Shown: positions 23,923-33,222 of the stretch, in pieces
How positions within the stretch are numbered: position 1 is the stretch's first letter
How the letters are laid out: every line of letters begins with the position of its first letter
NCBI RefSeq assembly: GCF_001577835.2
Contig: NC_029547.1
Location: 64,850,202 to 64,914,201 of the forward strand
Reading direction: 5' to 3'
Origin: Coturnix japonica
Taxonomy: Eukaryota > Chordata > Aves > Galliformes > Phasianidae
DNA: 64,000 nucleotides
Program-made: the position numbers and the translations under genes
Notes under the pieces: model-generated
What the model saw: the letters and a program-made list of their open reading frames with translations, nothing else
Told to the model about the DNA's origin: nothing
Databases searched by the model: none

Positions 23923-26900
23923 ATATATATTAAATTTTTTTTTTTTTAAAAAAAGAAGAAGATGGAATTAGGGAAGTTTGGTTGAAGAAACGAACAAACA
24001 AACAAATCTAACAACCATCTTCTATGATCTATGATTTTTTTTCCCTTGTTCGTTCTCTGCATACGTTAATTTATCTGCAGTTTATCAGTGCCAGGCACTG
24101 GCGGTACCTCCGGATCGCACCCCTCCCGCAGAAACCTTCCTTTTCCTCCTTCCCTCTGCTTCCTCCGGCTCTTCGTATCTGGGAACGGCGTGACGAACCC
24201 TTGAGCCGAATGGGGCTGGGCGGAGGCGATCTGCGCTATCCTTTGTGCCAGCTCTCCTGCTAAAGCGGGTGTCTCGTACCGGAGCGTCCCGGTACGGGAC
24301 CGATGGAAGGGAGGGGGAAATGCTCAGGGAGCGCTACCCCGAATTATTTGTGGGGGACCCTTGCAGCTGGTCGGAGCGGCGCTCACGCTGCTGGGTCACA
24401 TCGTTGTGTTCCTGCCTATCCGAGTCCTCTACGCGTTTCGGGGTGAAGCACCTCTCTGCTGCCGAGAGGTAGGAGAACGATCGCGGGCTTCCTGCGAAGC
24501 ACGGCTCTCTTCCTCATCCGGGCTGTCCTCACCCGCTGTCAGCGGGCTGAAGTGACCGACCCCGGACCCAACTATCGGTGGGCGCAGAGCAGGGCAGCCC
24601 CTTCCCACCTAGGCAGCAGGGAAGCCGATCCCGTCCCGCAGCCTCGGGCGGCCTCCGCCTACACCACCTCGTGCCGGGGCAGGAGCGGGCCGCGTTCCTC
24701 CTGCCCGAGCCTCGGCAGGACGGGAGGGGACGCAGCTCCGACCCGTTCTTCCAAACCTCCATCCTAGAAGAGGAGCATCCCTTAGACGGGAATGTGGAGC
24801 CGGGTCACCCACCTTCTCCTTCCTTCGGGATAACCCCAGTGCAGGTGGGGGCTGACCCGGGACGCGGCGGCGGTGCCCGGCCGGAGAGGCTTGAGGGCAC
24901 AGCGATTTCTCTCATTACTATTTTATGTGTTATTATCACCGGGATTCCCTTGAGGTTATGCCTGAATTGAAGCGTGCAGTTTTCAGAGCCATCTCGTTCT
25001 TTCATATATCTGGTATTTAGGGGGTACTGCTGGTAGCAAACGAGTTGTACCACACGGTACTGAAAAAGAGGGGTGGGCTCCTAAAACCCACCTCCGCGGG
25101 GTGCAAGGAGTTGGCAGCACTTCGATCATTACTTTTTATTCTTGTTTGCTTTCAAGAACAGCTTCTTCTTTCCCAAAGGAAGTGCGAGTGGTGCCTCCAT
25201 GCCACAAAGGGGTGTGAGGGAAATTCTGTCTGAACACGAAGAAAAACGTCTTTACTGCGGGGTTGGCAGAGCACTGCAGCAGGCGCAGAGGAGAGGGTGT
25301 TCAACCTCGTCCTCTGGAGATAACGAAAACCCTCCTGGATGCTTTCGTGTGCAACCCAGTGTAGGGAGTAACAGGGGTCGGACTAGCTGGTCTGCAGAAG
25401 TGCTTTCCAACCCTCCGACTCTGCGATTCTGTGATTCTATAATAATATTTCCCCGAGGAAGAGCAGCACAAGAGATTGTCCCAGAGCCGATTTCTTTCCT
25501 TGCAACAAGATACTGCCAGTAGGCTGCCTTAGATTTTACCTGTGCGACGTGGTGTAGGGAGCCTACTTTGTCAGGGGGGTTGGACTCGATGATCTCTAGA
25601 GATCCCTTCCAACCCCAACGATTCAGTGATTCTTAGCAGCATTTTTACTACTCAGTAAGTGAATGAAAGTGACTTTCATTGTTAGAAGTTGCAGTTATCG
25701 CTGCGCAATGGATTTTCTTTCTGAGGACTCGGAGAAGTAGCAGCGCTTACCGATGTATTTAAACCAAACCTTTTAAATGCTCATTGAACAACTGATTGCT
25801 GCAATTTAAATTGTAGCCGTGTGCCCCGTGGAAAAAAAAAAAAAAAAGTTTTCTCGAGTTCTCATCAGTTAAACCGAGCGGCCATTTGGTCCTTGCACTT
25901 TGTATGTTGTATGAATTTTTTACTAAAATAGGTTGCAGATAGAAAGAGACGGTGAACACTGAGACAATTATTCGTTCTGTGTTTACTCTGTGTTCAAATT
26001 CCAGAGTGAAAAAGGTATCTCTCTTCTCTTCTCTTCTCTTCTCTTCTCTTCTCTTCTCTTCTCTTNNNNNCTTCTCTTCTCTTCTCTTCTCTTCTCTTCT
26101 CTTCTCTTCTCTTCTCTTCTCTTCTCTTCTCTTCTCTTCTCTTCTCTTCTCTTCTTTTCTCTTTTTCCTTTTCCTTTTCCTTTTCCTTTTCCTCTTTCTT
26201 TTCCTTTTTCTTTTCCTTTTTCTTTTCCTTTCTTTTCTCTTTTTCTCTCATCCTCTCCCGTTTCAGAACGAGGCACAATTCTGTTTCTCTCACAACACCC
26301 TTACAAAACGGCTGCCGGGCTGACATGTGGGCTCCGTGTTTCTGAAAAACTAAATCTCAAAGGGAACTTGTTAATTAGGGGAACTGTACGCATTTCGGAT
26401 CTCGTGTTATAAATAAAACAAAATATCTGTGGCCCAGCACATCAGTTTGAGAAGGAAAATGGCAAAGGTAACTATAGTCTCAAGATATTTCCTCCAGTGT
26501 TAAATCTCAGTTTACTGAGGTCACAGTTCCATCGAGAATCCTCCAGGAGAATGAAAGACATAAAACCCCGAGCGACACGTTTGTTTGCTCAGATCAGACC
26601 TTACCAGGCGAACCTGCCGTTACGGAGCGACTTTAGCAGCAGGGAAGTTTTGTGCGTTACTCAGCAGCTCTCCTGGCCAGTCCGAAAAGGAGCACACGAG
26701 AGAGCCAAAGAGCTCAGTGCGACGGGCGGGAGGGAGAGGAGAGCCCAATGCAGGGGAAAAGCCTCTGGGTGCTGCATGTCCCGACCGCGGTAAATGTGTG
26801 TTACCATTACATGTGCGTGAGTGTAAAAGGTGCGCACACACACACATACATATATAGCTTTTATATGCGGTATTTTGTATGTAGTGTATATAGTTTGTTT

Positions 26901-27236
26901 GTATGTATTTTCTATGTAGTGTTACGATAACTGTTATGCTGTTGTTTTCAACCCAGGCCACTCTATGATTCGTTACGTTTAATCACATTCTATTCTATCT
27001 CTAATATATGAGTACCACGTATTACAATTTATACTACGTATCATGTAAGACGTTAACACCCGTATAATCATATCGTAAAACATGATATTTATTATAGTGC
27101 TCATCAGCACGTACTGGGATACAACACCCAGTCCACCATCAGCGCACAGCGTATCCCTCATTTAATTCCCGAGAGCCGCTACTGACATAGGACAGATGCG
27201 GCTGACGCTGTGTCCCTCCGTCCCCCCGCAGGTGAT
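18598..27236 (+). CDS. CDKN2A: CDKN2A, ARF tumour suppressor (short avian p7ARF form)
   Basis: Exon 1-beta (18,598-18,779) encodes 60 full codons plus AG, with donor GTACGG. The only downstream INK4-type acceptor is at 27,231. The junction reads AG|G then TGA, so translation yields about 61 residues and stops at 27,234-27,236. The product is extremely basic (MTPRIRCTVRLRGSRHRR, then repeated LRR/VLRRVLRRR), as known for ARF, which binds MDM2 and acts in the nucleolus to raise p53. This matches the published chicken p7ARF, which is confined to exon 1-beta. Val9 (18,622-18,624) and Arg10 (18,625-18,627) are the residues changed to Asp and Cys in sex-linked barring; this sequence is the non-barred type. 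The splice is inferred, not observed. Confidence 0.88.
18836..19310. repeat. Polypyrimidine tract with a 9-bp tandem repeat in ARF intron 1
   Basis: Nearly 475 bp almost free of purines on the plus strand, starting 57 bp after the exon 1-beta donor. Its core (about 19,094-19,208) is roughly a dozen copies of a 9-bp unit, ctttccttt. Mirror symmetry makes triplex (H-DNA) formation plausible. Confidence 0.95.
19786..22860. other. CDKN2A intron 1 between the duplicated segments
   Basis: About 3 kb with no recognised exon. It contains a GT-rich then TA-rich dinucleotide run at about 21,213-21,290 and several AT-rich blocks. Open frames of 60-115 codons show no homology I recognise. Confidence 0.5.
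21213..21292. repeat. (GT)n/(TA)n compound microsatellite
   Basis: GT repeats pass into TA repeats with a short ATATAC interruption. Tyr/Ile-repeat open frames across it are artefacts. Confidence 0.95.
22865..23885 (+). repeat. Segmental tandem duplication, copy 2
   Basis: Second copy of the ARF exon 1-beta segment. It lacks the long pyrimidine expansion of copy 1, which explains its shorter length. Conservation is higher in the 3' block than across the exon. Confidence 0.88.
23158..23325 (+). pseudogene. Decayed second copy of ARF exon 1-beta
   Basis: Aligned to the functional exon at 18,598, the start codon position reads ACG instead of ATG (about 23,151) and the donor position reads AGAG rather than AGGT, so neither start nor splice site remains. 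In the same frame a related peptide is still visible: LLRHILCETAAALRSSGLL and then ALSRVLKGRE, against LLRRILRGVAAALWLSRPF and RVLRRVLRRRH in ARF. The frame stays open well past the exon, but much arginine has been lost. Best read as a dead duplicate exon. Confidence 0.8.
23896..23945. repeat. (TA)n run with flanking A/T tracts
   Basis: Low-complexity AT sequence directly at the right end of duplication copy 2. Confidence 0.9.
24600..24844 (+). pseudogene. CDKN2A: Candidate relic of INK4a (p16) exon 1-alpha
   Basis: A frame open from at least 24,578 ends in SFGITPVQ followed by GTGGGG in phase 0 at 24,845. This is the INK4 exon 1 signature: CDKN2B exon 1 here ends SFGRTPIQ, also phase 0 before GT. 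Just upstream, LDGNVEP parallels LDGEADP of CDKN2B. The position, between exon 1-beta and exon 2, is where exon 1-alpha lies in mammals. The first ankyrin helix ([12 protein letters not shown]) is not recognisable and an extra two or so residues sit before SFG. Published work reports no p16INK4a in chickens, so a decayed relic is the likely reading, though the donor looks usable. Confidence 0.5.
25195..25441 (+). repeat. CR1 LINE 3' end fragment
   Basis: Sense-strand CR1 3' region: 'gagggaaattctgtctgaac' then 'ggtcggactagctgg' and the terminal 'gattctgtgattctat' octamers. Confidence 0.9.
25525..25636 (+). repeat. CR1 LINE 3' end fragment
   Basis: A second, shorter CR1 tail with 'gggttggactcgatgatctc' and terminal 'gattcagtgattctt'. 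It starts fewer than 90 bp after the previous tail, so it may derive from a tandem duplication of CR1 3' ends or from an independent insertion. Confidence 0.88.
26020..26160. repeat. (CTCTT)n pentamer array with 5-N gap
   Basis: A pure pentamer array interrupted by N at 26,066-26,070, then grading into (CCTTTT)-like hexamers up to about 26,240. True length is unknown. Confidence 0.97.
27197..27231 (+). promoter_or_regulatory. Acceptor region identical to that of CDKN2B exon 2
   Basis: The 35 nt ending at the AG are identical to 15,074-15,108. Such identity in intronic sequence, next to similar exons, points to gene conversion or a very recent duplication limited to this junction. Confidence 0.9.
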
Positions 27237-27384
27237 GATGCCGGGCAGCCCACGCGTGGCTGAGCTGCTGCTGCAGCGCGGCGCCGACCCCAACAGCCCC
27301 GACCCCCGCACCCGACGGCCGCGGCCCGCCGTCCCACCGGGGCAGGGCGGAGCGCTCTTGTCGATCCTCCAAGGAAACGCGTAA
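27232..27384 (+). CDS. CDKN2A: CDKN2A exon 2 (shortened INK4 homology)
   Basis: In the INK4 frame it reads [20 protein letters not shown] and then NSPDPRT, almost identical to CDKN2B exon 2. Homology then stops, and the frame ends at 27,382-27,384 after about 50 codons with an unrelated tail. Ankyrin repeats 3 and 4 are absent, so even with an exon 1-alpha it could not make a full p16INK4a. In the ARF frame the first complete codon after the junction is TGA, which ends p7ARF. The exon therefore appears to serve mainly as the 3' non-coding part of the ARF mRNA. Where it ends is not visible. Confidence 0.8.
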   Translation: MMMPGSPRVAELLLQRGADPNSPDPRTRRPRPAVPPGQGGALLSILQGNA

Positions 27385-28760
27385 GAAGGCACCGCATTGC
27401 CCTGAGCGGCCCCGCCGCGTCGCAGAGGCATCGCCGGCGCTCGAGGGTGAAGAACATCAACATTCCCTTCTATTTCCCGCAATCGACCATCGTTCGCGGT
27501 TGGAGAAGTGAGAGAACCGCTCCGTTCCGCCCCGCGCTTCGCTTGCTGCCCCTATAGCCGCTGTGTTGATCTAGGTCCGATGCTCGCAGTATTCTTGTCT
27601 GGGCTGATTTTATTCATTATCATACGTCCCCGTAGAGCTTTGCAGTTCTTCCCCTTTAGATGCTTTCATATGCCTTTGAAACAGAGAGCACTCCGGCGAT
27701 CCCGTTTACAGATTTAGCTCAGATCCTGTCCTCCCTTTACCTCCTCGCTCAGCTGAGAAAACCTTAACAAGTTTAACACCGACAGAAATCAGATTCTAGA
27801 AGCTACAACGAAAACGATACATGCAGAATTATTCAGGGAGATCTGGTTCTGTATGAAATCAGTTGCTTAGTTGCTGCCAAGTTTTAACATTTGGAAATCC
27901 CTGATCCAAAAGCTCTGTGCAACGAGGTCGGTGCTTATAGGGCATTATCGGGGCACTGGGAAACAAAAAACAACTGACCATGCTTAATTGTAAATCTGAT
28001 TCCTTTCATTTTATTGTACGTGATTTCCATCGTCTTCTCAGCGTTCACACCATTATGTGAGCGGAGGCATCTGATTCAACAACGAAATGTAAAGTGGATG
28101 GTGCAAAAGGCGGCCGTTGTGCTCTTCTATTAAACTGCAGCACTACCCAGCACTGCACGGTGTTATTTATTTCAACTTCGTTCGCCTCTCAGATAGTTTT
28201 GCCTTCCAGTGCGTGTATACATCCAACATATTCAGAGGCAGAGGACACAAGGGGTTTATGTGTGGGTCTGCGTTATAAACACACACAGCTGAGATAAAAA
28301 CACTCATTGAAGTTGGTGATTGCCCTCTTCAAAAAGGAGCTACCGAACAACGAGATGTTCTGCCCTGCCTTATTCCTTCACTTGGTTGATTTAACATCCT
28401 TTTAAAAGCAGAAGCATTTTAAAAAAGTTCTTTCTATGGAATTTACACTGTAAATAAGGCACCACGACTGTGCACTGTGCCCAAAAGCCGGGTTTGTTTT
28501 TCAGTTCCTGAAGATGAGGTATTATTTATCTCATCTGAATTTAGGAGGACAGATCATGAGACTTTCATTTACCAAGAAACTGCTTAGCTTTTCATTGCTC
28601 ATTTATTTGAACACACGCACATATATATTATTAATAACCACCCCATTGGCCTTGAAAAGAAAACGGAGCAGGGTTTGATTCCTGGCTCTTAGGGGGGCAA
28701 AGGCAGAGAGGGAGGGGCAACTTCAGCCTGTCTGCATCCCTACGGGGGCACACCGGGGTT
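27385..28760. other. CDKN2A 3' side and intergenic sequence
   Basis: GC-rich for the first 60 bp, then ordinary sequence. No exon recognised. It may hold the rest of the CDKN2A 3' UTR, but no clear polyadenylation signal could be tied to it. Confidence 0.45.
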
Positions 28761-28765
28761 CCGAT

Positions 28766-28868
28766 GAAAGGGAAGGGAAGGGAAGGGAAGGGAAGGGAAG
28801 GGAAGGGAAGGGAAGGGAAGGGAAGGGAAAAGGAGGGGAGGGGAGGGGAAAGGAGGGGAAGGGAAGGG
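28766..28868. repeat. (GGGAA)n pentamer array
   Basis: A pure GGGAA array of about 13 copies followed by imperfect A/G-rich pentamers. It is the reverse complement of the TTCCC array 590 bp downstream. Confidence 0.97.
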
Positions 28869-29455
28869 CCTGGCTCAAGAATTACTAACAAAAATTAGCT
28901 GATGGCTCATTGGGTATTATGGCACCAGGGAAAACAAACTGTTTTCTCTTATGTATTCTGGAAATCTACTCTCTGAAAACATGACTTCTAAGTTTTGCAA
29001 CAGGATCCCACTTCTATTCCCCCACATTTACCAGAATTTATTGCGTCTGAGTTCCTGTAGGCTTTGCAGATTTATTTACTATCTGAGTGCTTAATGGATG
29101 TGAAAAACAGAAATAATATTAGGAAAGAAAGTCATCACCTGACGTCTCTTGGGAAATACACAGTCCTCAGCACCTACTAAACTAGAAACCAATTCTCAAG
29201 TTCTGTGACTCCCTCGGGAGAAAAATGAAGATCCTCAGAGCTTCCACAGAAGAAAACAAGGAATTTGGAGATGGGAAAAGTAAGTCACATTCCAAAGGAG
29301 TCAGTGCTGACCTTTGAGGACATCCAGGCCACACTGGGGTAATAACAGATAATCTATTTAATGGTTCTATATTTTGGGTATTAATTAATTTATTTATTCA
29401 TTTATTTAGTCAGTTTTCATCAATCCTCATTGCTACCACTCACGGGACCAATGTC

Positions 29456-29640
29456 TTTTCCCTTCCCTTCCCTTCCCTTCCCTTCCCTTCCCTTCCCTTC
29501 CCTTCCCTTCCCTTCNNNNNNNNNNNNNNNNNNNNNNNNNNNNNNNNNNNNNNNNNNNNNNNNNNNNNNNNNNNNNNNNNNNNNNNNNNNNNNNNNNNNN
29601 NNNNNNNNNNNNNNNTTCCCTTCCCTTTCCTTTCCTTACC
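29456..29640. repeat. (CCCTT)n pentamer array with 100-N gap
   Basis: About 12 CCCTT units, then N at 29,516-29,615 (exactly 100, the usual symbol for a gap of unknown size), then a few more units. Confidence 0.97.
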
Positions 29641-32465
29641 TTTTTCCTTCAACTTACAAGGGGAAGAGGTAGAAATACCTTAAGAGTAGAAATCAAGGCA
29701 AAATCTTTTGCAGAAAAGAGGAGAGAGGACAAATCTCTCAGCACTACTTTCTTGTAGTTACCATGTACAGGCACATGCATGCTTCTAGAATCACATACCT
29801 ACCGAGTGTTTATGTACTGAAGAAAGGTAAAGAAAGGAAAAGTGAAGAGAAAGATACTCCTTAGAAGTTAAATCCAATAATTTTGCTAGTAGAGGCATCA
29901 AGCTGCCTCACAGAAATCCTCACAACCTTCTGTCAGTAGACCACAAAGAGCCAAGGGGCAAGAAAAGGCAAGTAAAGTTCAGTTGACACTGTCAGAAGTG
30001 TGGCTCCTGATGATATAAATATCCTATTTATTTCCTATCACTGAACTACATGGCTAGTATTGTCATGATATGATTGCTCATCTCAGGAAGGAGCCTCCTA
30101 CTTCTGTTGCATGAATGACAACATTGCTATCTGGGGGGGAAGGGATGGTAATCTAGCACACAGATTTTTATCTCCAGGTGGGGAAAGTCCCAAGACAAGC
30201 TGCTGCTCTTTCATATCATGGTTTGGGCAAGACAGCAGGTAGATGTTCTGAGGGCTGGGAGGACAGGGCAGAGATATGGGATATCCAGAGCAGGGAGGAG
30301 AGGTGCAGGCCTAGGTCTGGAGAGGCAAACACAAGAGGACCTGACTGAGCTGGAGAGGAAGCACGTTAAGAGCAAAGCACCATATGCAATCACTTTCCTT
30401 CCACTGGATTGTCCTTCTGGTCCTTGGGCAGACGTGAAAGAATGATTTCAAATGTTTGATTATGGTATGAAATAAAATGTATTTCAGAAACTTACTGGAG
30501 AGTGGATGAAGTTCAAACAGAGTTCATACGTGAGCTGCTTCCTGTAAAGCTCTGGTTAGTAAAACAAAGAATCCAAGGTCAAATCAAAAGGTTTTCATAA
30601 AACAGATGGTTTCTTTTTGTGTGTGTGCAAGAGCAACCATACATTAGGAAACCAAAGAGCAGAACAGATTCGTGTGTCCTCTAAGCTATACACCACTTAC
30701 TAAAGGCATTATCCTTAGGAACTTATATTGCTAAATCTGGGGATTGAATGTGACAGCAGTGCTGCAGAGAGAGGAAGAAGTCGTTAAAACAGTTAAGCCA
30801 GAGTTTCCTTCTCAGAAGGCTGATCCTGCACAGTGCTGAGCACCTCCCGGATTAATTTTGCCTCTTGCTGCTACCCAGATGATGTTGATAAACAGAACAC
30901 ATGCTTGTTGCAGTTCTGGGAACCCCAACTGCCCCAGGTCTGTTTTGAGTACTAATATAAGTACTAGCTTCTGATGTCATGTGCTACCTGTACATGCTCT
31001 GGATGCTGGTAGTGTATCATACAGAAGGAGCTGTTAGCTAAGTGAAAACTAGATATGACTTGGCAAGTTTGTTTTAGCAAGATAGATCGATGAAAGGCTG
31101 CACAGGAGAATGGTTTAAAGGGAACAAAGAACACAGATGTGTAAATCTGTTGGTATGCCCTGAACCTCAGTTTGTGCCACATCTGAACTTGCAGTATCAC
31201 ACTGGTGTCAGTACACTGTGAATGTGCATCCTGGAGGATGCTCTGAGCAAAACCAATGGAGAGCATGAGAGAGGGGCTTAAAAGCCCAGAATAGCTGTGG
31301 TAAGCAAAACACAGCCTTCAACTAATCTCTGAGAAATAGGGTAAGACACAATAGCATCTTCACTGTCAGAGAGGGCAAACACCCATGATAGAAGTAAGCA
31401 TGGGGCATGGATAAAGGCTTTTTGGGTCTGAACATTACACAACCCAGATGCAGAGGTCCCAAAGCGGAAGGAGATCTGCTGCCTGACCAGCGTGTCAGGG
31501 TGAAGCAGAACTCTTTGAGTGAGTGCCATTGGAGGACAGTCCAACAAAAACCGGGTGAGTGGGTGTATGTCTTCCTCTTGCAGTTGTTTGCGTGTTGATC
31601 TGACTCTTCAGTGACACTTCTGCTTCTGGTCTGTGTGGATCTAGGCAGTTCATTTAATTTTAAGCTCTGTTGTTTCTTTTGGTGTCCAGTGGAAAAATTT
31701 TACATGGTATCAATTGGCTACTGACTTTATATTTCCCAGTCCTTAGCTAATACCATGTATAGCATAATAACAGCATGTCTCCTGCACTGTTTCACCGTGC
31801 TATTTACAATCACTTGCTTCTATTCAGCCTCGCTTCCACATAAATGGGGAAAAAAATAAGGCTTTCGGTATTTTTAATACACCCACTACCTCCCAGCTGT
31901 ATTTCTCTATTCACTCCAGACAAATTCTGCACAAAAGTCAGAGAAGCAAACCTAATTTACTGCAGTGTCTGTTTGCTCCAGGGACAACATGTTTTTCCCT
32001 AAAGGCTTAAAAGCATTCAGGCCATGCATCTATGTGAGTTAATTTAGGACAACTCCACTGGAAAGTGAGGAAAAGTGTTGATAACCATGAAGTTTTACCT
32101 GTATTAGCTTGCACTTCACTATGCTTTCCAGTTATAACCCATCTTGCATGAAATGTGCAATTAAATCATGGAGAAGTTGCTTTATTTCCTTTCCCATGCT
32201 TGGCTTGCTTTGCACAGACATCCATGTTTGTTTCAGGCACTTAAAACCTCCTGGTCTAAGCAGCCAAGTACGTTTTAAAAGTGGTCTAAAAGTTGTGTTT
32301 ATAAAGAATCACGGTCAACCTGTTCTACCAATGACAAGCCAATGACAAGAGAAACAAAGTCAGAGAACAAAGCACCAGAAGTAAACAAAAATACCAATTC
32401 CCACACACACTGGAGAAGCATATCTTTCATTTGTTTTATTTTTTAAACAAGAAAATGAAGGTTAC
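29641..32465. other. Intergenic stretch between CDKN2A and MTAP
   Basis: No gene, RNA or repeat family was recognised in these 2.8 kb. Short open frames (60-100 codons) on both strands lack recognisable domains. Confidence 0.5.
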
Positions 32466-32471
32466 TTTATT
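32466..32471 (-). terminator. MTAP: Candidate MTAP polyadenylation signal
   Basis: TTTATT on the plus strand is AATAAA on the minus strand, about 715 bp downstream of the MTAP stop. It would give a 3' UTR of about 0.73 kb. Other signals cannot be excluded. Confidence 0.45.
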
Positions 32472-33183
32472 GAAACATCACGGAGTTAATGAATACATAC
32501 ATTCAAAGCACTCCATACATTCATCACGTGGAACAGAAACTCCAGGCACAGCTGCCATGACCAGCGAAGCAGCAGCGGACCAGCACAGTGCTGAGGGGTG
32601 GCAGAGCGGAGCATCTTCATATACTTCTTTAAGTCACATAAGTACAACTGCAGGCACAAACGTGGCTTAGGCATTTACTAACATTTTAATCACTCATTAT
32701 TTAGACGCTGCTGTGAAAGAATCATGATTATTAAACTACTTCTTCTACCATGCTACTGAAAAAAAAACAAACAAACCTACTTATTAAAAAAATACTAAAA
32801 TGAAAATATGGATAATATATAAAAATAGTTTATTTTGAAATGTCACATTCAACTTTCCCGGCTTCTTTCTGAAATGAATGACAACTGTTGCTGTTGTTAC
32901 AGCAAACAGTAAGAGGCAGAAACAACAAAGCAACTGATGCACACATGAGTGAATCTGCTTTCCTAAGTCCCATGAAGTCATACAGAATAAGTGTATCCCA
33001 AGCTAAAAACATACTTAAAATCTACCTTCAGCCATTTAAAAAGCTGACTAAGACATGATTATTGGTTAAGGCTTACACCATTCTAACAAGCTTTAAACAC
33101 TTTTCAGATACATAAGGTCAGAACATTCAAAAGCAGCCCATTCTTCCTGGTGATGATCCAAACTTCAGAGTCCATCCAGGCAG

Positions 33184-33222
33184 CTACTGCTTTGGCAGAA
33201 TAACTGAACACTGCACTGTTGT
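33184..33222 (-). CDS. MTAP: MTAP exon 8 (coding part)
   Basis: Encodes the last 12 residues [12 protein letters not shown] and a TAG stop, aligned with human NMAQFSVLLPRH. The acceptor CAG lies at 33,223-33,225. Too short to be found as an open frame by itself. Confidence 0.93.
   Translation of the reverse strand, partial: TTVQCSVILPKQ

Larger units (their letters stand above)
24845..27231 (+). other. CDKN2A: CDKN2A intron before exon 2
   Basis: Contains two CR1 3' ends (25,195-25,441; 25,525-25,636), a pentamer array with a 5-N gap (26,020-26,160) and AT-rich sequence near 26,830-27,110. No other exon recognised. Confidence 0.6.

Noticed and set aside
24361-24471. Exon-like block between 'ccttgcag' and 'gaggtaggag' with a hydrophobic peptide
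   Set aside because: Borders resemble splice sites but the peptide matches nothing known and shows no INK4 residues. The exon 1-alpha candidate at 24,600-24,844 fits far better.
25952-26412. Open frames across the CTCTT array
   Set aside because: Pentamer repeats translate as repeating Leu/Phe/Ser or Glu/Arg/Lys units on either strand and include unresolved bases.
30211-30450. Opposed 60-75 codon frames near 30.3 kb
   Set aside because: Low length and no recognisable motif; purine-rich composition accounts for them.
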